Of a stretch of DNA of 64,000 bases, positions 57,270 to 64,000 are shown in pieces. The notes under the pieces are model-generated. The model was not told the origin of the DNA. It saw only the letters and a program-made list of their open reading frames with translations, and ran no database searches. Positions within the stretch are counted from its first letter, which is position 1; the number at the start of each line of letters is the position of its first letter. The position numbers and the translations under genes were made by a program. This stretch comes from Diplodia intermedia (taxonomy: Eukaryota; Ascomycota; Dothideomycetes; Botryosphaeriales; Botryosphaeriaceae): NCBI GenBank assembly GCA_021495925.1, contig JAKEKT010000011.1, positions 513,422 through 577,421 of the forward strand. Reading direction: 5' to 3'.

Positions 57270-58025
57270 AAGGGCGAGACGAGCTGCTAGCGACAAGGAA
57301 ACGAGAATCCAGCGAATACCCCCAGCTTGGCCTGCGTTCGGTTGCTGCTCAGAGGTTCACAGCTGCGGTTTGCGGACAAGATTCTCGGCGGGAAGCAGGC
57401 CGCCGCGCTGGTGTGCACTCGGAGCATTCGTCATCGCTGCCCTTTACGGCCGGCCCTCGCTCGGCGACCCTCCTATTTCTCTACCACCCCACCCCGCCGT
57501 CGAATGGGAGGCGCGTTGAAGTAAGCGCGAAACTGCTATATTGCGACGCTGCCGGGGGCGCAGTGCTTGGCGCGCCCGGCCAAGCTCCAGGAACGCGCCG
57601 GCGAAGCAATGCCGCGCTCCCGCATGGCGCGTCTTGTCTACGCAAGCTGCCTGTTTAGCCGCTCCCTGCTCATCTCCCGCTGCACGCTCGGCTGCAAATC
57701 GAAACTGTCTTTTCCTTCCGTCTATCGAGTAGTACGCAACAGAACAAAAACCAGCCAATGATCGTCGTCAAAATCAGCAAAGCCGCCTCCGCCCAAACGC
57801 AACGCCCAAGTCAGAAGGCCTTCCGCCAGTCCACCCGTGGTATATGAGGCAATAGTACAAAGCATGTGCAGCTGAGCGAACGAAACGCAAAGGAAAGAAC
57901 AGGAAAGGCACAGTGTACAAAAGAAGACTCGTTTCCGCCGCCAGCCCGGGGTCGTCACGGGCCCATTCCGCCAGGCAGCACTTGTTCTCCTCCGGCTGCT
58001 GCTCCTTCTCCGCTACACAGCCACT
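57270..58025. other. Intergenic: CDF promoter and Myb-like gene 3' flank
   Basis: No additional gene was recognised in about 750 bp. Confidence 0.5.
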
Positions 58026-58767
58026 TCAGCTCTGTGGCGCGTGGTAGCCTGGATGTGGCTCAGGCGAGAGCATTGACTGGATTGAGGGTCCACCCCTCTG
58101 GTTCGTGTGGAAGCCTCCACCAGTCGGGCTGGGTTGTGGCTGTTGATGGCCCGCTCCGCCATGGCTCGGGCCAGCCTCCGACGAGTAGTCCTCTACCTCG
58201 TTCTCAGCATCCGAGTATCCGATGCCGCTGTCGCCTTCGTAGTAGTTACCTCGTCCGCTGTCGCCATCGTAATTGTTTCGCTCCTTGCGCTGTCCGGCCC
58301 GGTGCGCTGCCTGTAGGTTCTTCAGTCCGCGTTCCATGCACTGCCAGGCGCCGTGTTAGCCAAATGATGCCTGCTGGAGCTGAACATCTACAACGTACCT
58401 TTGCTTCGACAGTAGCCCACTTTTCGCCCACGCGCTCCGCCAGAATGCTCCACATCTCCTTCCTGACGTTCATGTATTCACGCGCCAGCACCTCGAGCTT
58501 GACGCCGTCCAGGTCCTGGGCGTTTTGCTGCTCCATGAGGCGCTCATGGCGTTTGCGGCACGCATTCGATGTCTTGTTCGGAAAGTGCTTTGCCGCAATA
58601 GGCTTCCAGCTGAGGCCTGACTTCCGTGCCTCCATGAGGCGCTCGTCATCCTCAGGCGGCCATTGCGCCGCTCCCCGTGCTTCTTTGCTGGAGGCCGATG
58701 TTTGTGTTGGGAGGGTGATTGGCTGGACCCGGTGAGGATGAGACGGGGCTCTGACTTCTTTCGGCAT
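58026..58767 (-). CDS. Myb/SANT-like DNA-binding protein, 2 exons, 227 aa
   Basis: Exon 1 (58767-58399, 123 codons) and exon 2 (58340-58026) join in phase 0 across a 58-nt intron with branch GGCTAACAC. A SANT/Myb-like domain lies near residues 34-80: Q-W-P-P-E-D-D-E-R-L-M-E-A-R, S-W-K-P-I-A-A-K-H-F, then K-T-S-N-A-C-R-K-R-H-E-R-L-M. It keeps two of the usual spaced tryptophans. A helix with K-E-M-W-S-I-L-A-E-R-V-G-E-K-W follows. The tail is Gly/Asn/Tyr/Pro-rich and disordered. Such single-repeat Myb proteins are common, mostly uncharacterised regulators in ascomycetes. Nuclear localisation is inferred only from the domain. Confidence 0.85.
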
Positions 58768-61649
58768 TGGAAGGTCAAGAGGGTGTTTTCGGTTGTGTGT
58801 GATGTAGGTCCTCGAGGGTTGATAACGGGGCCGGTGTCCAAGGTAGGAGGCAGCGAGGATTATGATTATGAGGGCTTTCGAGGACGAGGCGTATGGGACC
58901 AAGCTAAGGTCGGCACAATAAGGGAAACCGCAAAGGGACCAAGGAAAAGAAATGGGAAGCCGAGCTGTCAGTGTTGGTGAAGAAGCATCCGATGAACAAG
59001 CAGAACAGAGTTGGCGCAGAGCTCGCGCCCCGCCATTCATATAGCAGCATCTGCGGCACAGCTGGAGGCATCAACGGCCGCAATGACAGCTCGGCCAGCC
59101 GGTGGCTGCGCAGCATTCCAATGACCTAGCGTGGTCGGGGCGCGTGAAACGCTTTCTGGGTCGTTTAGTCGCCAATGCGGCTCAGAAAGACCCCGATTGG
59201 GAATTTAATCGCCATTTGAGCGTCTGAAACCCGTCGCCAGCTGCGGCGTACATAGGCGCTCCGTCGAAAAAGCGGGATGCCTCTTGGATGCGGCCCTGTG
59301 AGTGGCCGGCCGCGTGGTGCGGCCGTCGAGGAGGTCGCTAGAACGGCCCAAGTCAGGGCGGCGGGGCCTGTTGGGCAGGGGCCCGGGGCGGACAGGACGA
59401 TTGCTGTTTTTAGAGAGCGCGCGTATGGGGGTTGGCAGCCGAAGCGGGATTGCGGTTCGGCGGCTACCTTGGGTGGGCGGCTAAGGCTGGACGCTGGCTT
59501 GTGAGTGGCCTTGCGGGCGGCGGCCCATTGTTTCCCGGCATTCTGCAAGGGACCAGATCCTCGATGGCCATTGCTTGCTGGATAGGGCTGAGACTTGCGG
59601 GCAGAGCGGCGGGCGCGGGCGTGGTTTCGGGCGCGCGGCGGCGGCGGTGGTTGTCCGCGCCGCAGCTCGGGGCCAGTCGCGAGCGCCGTAGAAGCGCGAC
59701 GGGCTAGCGTGGAAGCATTTCTGCAGCGCCTGAAACGCAAATTTGGCGCTGGGCGGCGGCTGGACACGGGTGTGCTTTTGCGCCAGTTGCAAGAGGAAAG
59801 AAAGATGATTCAGGCGGCGCGCGTACACAGTCTAGCGGCCAGAAGCGGAAGTGCAAGCGAGCGGCAGCCGTCTCCGCCTTCCAACCGCCCCACGCCTCCC
59901 GCCCGCTCCCGCTCATTGCCGCAACGCACCCACCGCCCGCCGGCCTCGCAGCCTTCTTCAGCAGGCGGCTCCGAAAATAATCTGGGCAGCTCGCGGCGCG
60001 CTGCTGCCACTTCCACGCGAGATGATGGCATCGTGCCGCCGCGACCTCGCCGGACGCCGGTGGGTCTGCCTCGACGCCTCGCTCGAGCACGCAGGAAATA
60101 GAGTCAGTCGCGCGCTTGATCCTTCTGAAGATTCCTGATCCCATCTAAGCGCTCGGATCAGTTGCGAGTCCGCCTGGCCTCGAGCCGCGCCGTCCGTGGG
60201 CCGACCCGCGAACTGATGGCCTGAGAGTCCGTGGCATCGCCACTTGCCGTCGCTCCGCACCAGACGCTTCCTGTTCTCCATAGGCCAGCATCGATCGAGT
60301 CTCTCCAGCTCCACCCCGAACCGGTCTGCCTGATTCCACATCGAGCCTGGCAGCGACTATCACCGGACCCGCTCCCAAAAAGAAATGCTATTCCTGAAGG
60401 CTAGAATCACAAGCGCCTCAATGGAGAAATTCCGCCTCGCCGACGCCGACTTTGTCATTGGACAGCCCGATCCAACATGCTGGTTCTTCACACGGACGGA
60501 CAATTGCGACCGCTCGATAACTCCGCGCCGACGCTATCCACCGTTTTGCCGTAGCACCTCGGGGCGCCATGGTCGCTTATAAGCGCCTTCATCCCCTGCC
60601 CATGTGCTCGCAACGTCAGTGCGCTTTGGCTATCATGGCCCGTTCTCTCAGGCGCTACGGTCGATATATCGTCCGATGTGGGAAAACAGAGCGAAGCCGT
60701 TGACCGAAATCGGGCTACGGTTTCTTCTGATCACAGCCTCATACTCTCCGACGCAAGGGCCATTGAACAGAAGATTTCTCTGCAGTACCTTGATACGCTG
60801 GAGACTGACGTCACACGACACCAGAGCGCGCGGCATCCATCTGCCGAGTCATGTTTCGCAGCGCATGTATCCTCATTCCACAGGCATGTCGGGTATCTTG
60901 GGTGCATTCTGGCCCGGAAGGACACGAAGAGTGTACTCAACAATACTGGGCACGTGGCCGGTCGTTCAACACCCTCCATTGCACACTGTCCCACCAGGCA
61001 TAGTGCACCTTGCTTACAGGAGTCTGTCTTGATATTTGTAGTCTGGAGCTCACATTGTCGCATATTTGCGTCAACTGCTCACAGTATCATTCGTAGGACC
61101 TTACGGACGACATTTCAGTTATTGAGTCGAAACAATGACGTGGACGCTAAATGCTTGTCATCAAAACAGAAAGGGATTTGAAGCCTCTCGTATCATGTCG
61201 CAATGGCGAGCAAACAGGTCCAGTATCACGGCAGCAAAGTGCTAGCACGAGCCTTTTCCTGGACAGCCATGTATCTCAATGCCAATTGAACTTTCCTTGA
61301 CATCGAGCGGGGGGTGTCCTCGAAAGTTCAGGAATGGCTGCCTATCCTTGGAATCCAAGACGCCACAGTTTTGAGGATCAAGATCATGTGGGGCTGGCTG
61401 AAGGGGGGCTGGGAAAGAAAGCCTATTCCCAACAATTACGGCAATTAGAGGTGGTCGAAATGATGCTGGCTAGTGCATGTTAGGGCCGGGAAGCTTTTTC
61501 AGTTGCTCGATCGTGTAAGCACTAAAAGACAGGTGGTGCGTAATGCGGGGCCAAACATATCTAACAGCTGGAATCCACTCGACAGCAACTCATCATCTCA
61601 CAGGAGTTCCACACGATTCTACAAGGCTACCTCAGGAACACAGCCCGAC
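58768..61649. other. Intergenic, 2.9 kb, no gene recognised
   Basis: The left part is the Myb-like gene promoter. 59.2-60.1 kb is GC-rich, with overlapping Arg/Pro-rich shadow frames on both strands. The sequence just before 61650 stays open in the frame of the next gene, but without an ATG. Confidence 0.5.
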
Positions 61650-62132
61650 ATGGAACCATCTAGCCTCGTGCGCACAGCCTCTATTCTGGGATTCTCGTCC
61701 TCAATATACCTCTCCGGCATCTATTTCTCGTCATCCCAGCTCACGCTACCCATCCTGTACCGTCTCCCCAGTGCGACAAGTACTTCAATCTTCGAGGAGT
61801 TCTACTATCGAGGCGCCGGCACTGTGGTCCCATTGGCGCTGGGGTCAGCCCTGTGCTCGGGGCTGACGGCGTACCTGCAGCCTGATGACCGTGCCACTTT
61901 TGCGGCTGCAGGCGCATTGACCATTGCAACACTGGCGTGGACGAGGCTTGCGATGATGGGGACAATTGAAGCCTTGCTCGCCGCAGCAAACGATGAGCGG
62001 GCCAGGGAGAAGATGGAGGCGGGCGCGGTCGTCGAGAAGCTCAAGACATGGAGGTGGATGAACACGGTCAGGTCTGGATTGAGTCTGGCGGGCGGCATTG
62101 TCGGGCTGGTTGGCGTGCTTGGGCGTCTGTAA
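61650..62132 (+). CDS. Small membrane protein, DUF1772-like (anthrone-oxygenase family), 160 aa
   Basis: The first in-frame ATG (61650) gives M-E-P-S-S-L-V-R-T-A-S. The frame is open 59 codons further upstream but has no ATG there. Four hydrophobic segments occur: I-L-G-F-S-S-S-I-Y-L-S-G-I-Y-F, V-V-P-L-A-L-G-S-A-L-C-S-G-L, A-A-G-A-L-T-I-A-T-L-A-W-T, and a last one ending G-G-I-V-G-L-V-G-V-L. Between the last two is N-D-E-R-A-R-E-K and then W-R-W-M-N-T-V-R-S, where the W...N...R pattern is typical of DUF1772 proteins. Some members oxidise anthrones in polyketide pathways, but most have no known role. No polyketide genes are nearby, so I do not assign that function. Confidence 0.8.
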   Translation: MEPSSLVRTASILGFSSSIYLSGIYFSSSQLTLPILYRLPSATSTSIFEEFYYRGAGTVVPLALGSALCSGLTAYLQPDDRATFAAAGALTIATLAWTRLAMMGTIEALLAAANDERAREKMEAGAVVEKLKTWRWMNTVRSGLSLAGGIVGLVGVLGRL

Positions 62133-62787
62133 TTATTTGTCCAATCCCGGTTTGCTCCTTCGCCGGTGGTACCCCGCATTCTTCGTCATGGCCCAGTGAC
62201 GGCGATGTGCAGGAGCCGCCACGCGCAGCTCCCGGCCGGCGAGATCGCGCCAGCCGTGCAACCCTTCAACGCCTCGCCGTCATTCCGCGCCCAGGAAAAG
62301 CCCAGCTGCCCGGGAGCACCAAGGCGCAAACCACACACACCCCCCCCTTTGAACGACGATCCACTGCTTCTCCCGTTGCTAGAAGCACATCCCGGCCACA
62401 CATCCTGCCGCATCAGGAAATAAGCCGGGATACGTCTGCAGCTGCTCGCTTGTTTCTGTCCCCACCCAACGCAGCGAGAGCCATGGCTCAATACACCCGC
62501 GCCCCTGCCGCCTGCTAGGAGGTCACACATTGCAGGCACACGCTCCTTTGTGGGAGGCACGGCTGGACACGGTTCAGACTCCACCAGCCTGATGTCATTA
62601 CACCTGTCTCTCTCCAATCCCCATATTTACCAGCCCCCGCCATCGCTCGACCTTGCAGAACATCCTTCTACTCCTTACTTCTCCACTTGATTCCCGTCGC
62701 TTTCCAATCACCTTGCTTGCCATTTTCTTCACCCATTGACTCGTGCTCTTCCCATCGGCTTGAACTCCTCAAGCTCCAGCAACCAAC
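62133..62787. other. Intergenic: promoter of the GH5 gene
   Basis: A TATTTA-like element lies near 62624-62629, followed by a CT-rich leader up to the start at 62788, as in many strongly expressed fungal genes. No gene was recognised. Confidence 0.5.
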
Positions 62788-64000
62788 ATGAAGTTAGGCC
62801 AAGCTCTAACCTTCGGCTTCCTCGCCTCGGTGACAGCGTGGGTTCCTACCTCCACGTCATTGTTTTACCGTGCTAATTGGTTTCATAGCATTCCTCTTCT
62901 GAAACGTAACTATGCGATCGGCACAGCTCCCGTCCGGGGCGTCAATATCGGTGGTTGGCTCGTTCTGGAGCCCTGGATCACCCCTTCAATCTTCCAGCAG
63001 TTCCCCGAGGATGCTGGCGTCGTGGACGAATACACGCTCGGCGCGAATATCCCCAACGCAAAGGACATCTTGAGGTCCCATTGGGATCAGTGGGTCACCC
63101 TCGCCGACTTCCAGAAGATTGCCGACAATGGCTTCAATGCAATCAGAGTACCCATAGGTCAGCCAACTCCTCCGGCTCCTCAGCTTCAATGTCTGACCTG
63201 AATGCTCACACACAATAGGTTACTGGGCGTTCAAAAAGTACCAGCAAGACTCCTACGTACTCGACGCCCAACAGGACCACCTCGACCAAGCCCTCGACTG
63301 GGCGCGCCAGACTGGCCTCAAAGTTTGGATCGACCTGCACGGCGCTCCGCTCTCGCAGAATGGCTTCGACAACTCAGGCCAGCGCACCGATACACCGGCC
63401 TGGACGAGTGCCGACTCTGTCGCGGCGACGGCGGAAGTGATCCGTATGATCGCAGATAAATACGCGGCTCCATCCTACGCCGACGTCGTCGTCGGCATCG
63501 AGCTACTCAATGAGCCGCTCATGGCGAATCTTCCCGGCGGCCGCGGAGCGACGCAGTCTTACTATCAGACGGGCTTCGACGCGGTGCGCAGCGTGGCCGG
63601 CAACAACGGCGGCGCCATGGTCGTCATCCAGGACGGTTTCGCCAACCCTCCGGCGTGGAACGGCTTTTTGGCGGGGAGCGGTGTGACAGGAGCCGTCGTC
63701 GACCATCACGAGTACCAGGTCTTCACAAATGATCTGGTCGCTATGAGCCCGCAGCAGCACGTTGACGCCGTGTGCGGCAGCGCCCAGGCGTGGGGGACGG
63801 GACAGGACAAGTGGGTCGTCGTGGGCGAGTTTACCGGTGCGATGACGGACTGCGCGCCCGCTCTTGTAAGTCTCTTGATCCTCCCTCGTTCTATTCTCGG
63901 CACCGCTCAAGCGAGCAAACAACCATGCCCCTTGCATCACTCTCACACATAGCACACATAGCACACTGCAGCCACCCCCCCCCCACAGGCCTGCTCTCCC
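62788..64000 (+). CDS. GH5 exo-1,3-beta-glucanase, secreted, 3' truncated by window
   Basis: Exons 62788-62837, 62889-63157 and 63219-63865 join to 322 codons. A donor at 63866 and a possible acceptor ending 63988 leave 12 nt of a further exon. The first intron (51 nt, branch TGCTAATTG) is a multiple of three without stops. Removing it gives a compact signal peptide M-K-L-G-Q-A-L-T-F-G-F-L-A-S-V-T-A and a dibasic K-R site. The mature enzyme begins V-R-G-V-N-I-G-G-W-L-V-L-E-P-W-I-T-P-S-I-F, the hallmark of fungal EXG1-type glucan 1,3-beta-glucosidases. D-L-H-G-A-P follows, then catalytic acid/base Glu205 in L-L-N-E-P and nucleophile Glu310 in V-G-E-F-T-G-A. It trims beta-1,3-glucan in cell walls or outside the cell. 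Confidence 0.94.

Noticed and set aside
61650..62132. DUF1772-like gene as part of a polyketide cluster
   Set aside because: No polyketide synthase, tailoring enzyme or cluster regulator is visible around it.

Overview
The window is nuclear DNA from a filamentous ascomycete (Pezizomycotina; class not resolvable by eye). Most genes carry several short introns (about 47 to 135 nt) with GT...AG borders and CTAAC/CTGAC-like branch sites. A Neurospora-type dispersed 5S rRNA gene is present. Recognisable proteins match fungal families: MEEVD-tailed cytosolic Hsp90, PP1, split ATP16, a septin-like GTPase, an NTF2-RRM stress-granule protein, xylulokinase and GH5 exo-glucanase. Coding sequence is GC-rich and intergenic gaps reach 4 kb.

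Layout. 1-133 is the tail of an unidentified gene, followed by about 4 kb with no gene. 4106-6167 is a four-exon membrane protein of unknown function. 6.2-10.4 kb is a relic-rich accessory stretch: a decayed methionine-permease-like pseudogene, a truncated 5S copy, an intact 5S gene, an orphan minus-strand reading frame without a start codon, and a small inverted-repeat transposon (MITE). 10.4-22.1 kb carries three minus-strand genes: Hsp90, PP1 catalytic subunit and a leucine-rich-repeat protein. 22.1-26.1 kb is a GC-rich gene desert. An MFS transporter of the allantoate-permease type with nine exons (two are micro-exons) lies divergently from a feruloyl esterase/tannase gene. Next come ATP16, a 1353-residue low-complexity orphan, the septin-like GTPase, the NTF2-RRM protein, a monoglyceride-lipase-like hydrolase and an OXNAD1-like flavin reductase. 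Last come a membrane protein, a second MITE copy in inverse orientation, xylulokinase, a mitochondrial-type CDF cation transporter, a Myb-like protein, a DUF1772-type membrane protein and a GH5 exo-1,3-beta-glucanase that runs off the end.

Functional themes. Most genes are core housekeeping functions. Feruloyl esterase, xylulokinase and the exo-glucanase suit a plant-polymer or wall-polysaccharide user, but they are far apart and do not form a cluster. I see no secondary-metabolite cluster, CRISPR, virus or self-evident new system. The least ordinary signals are the paired MITEs with nested palindromes, the 5S gene next to its truncated, TATA-retaining copy, and unusual splicing: a GC-AG intron inside a P-loop, micro-exons, and stop-free introns of length 3n.

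All exon borders were assigned by hand from splice signals, reading-frame continuity and family conservation. No search was run.
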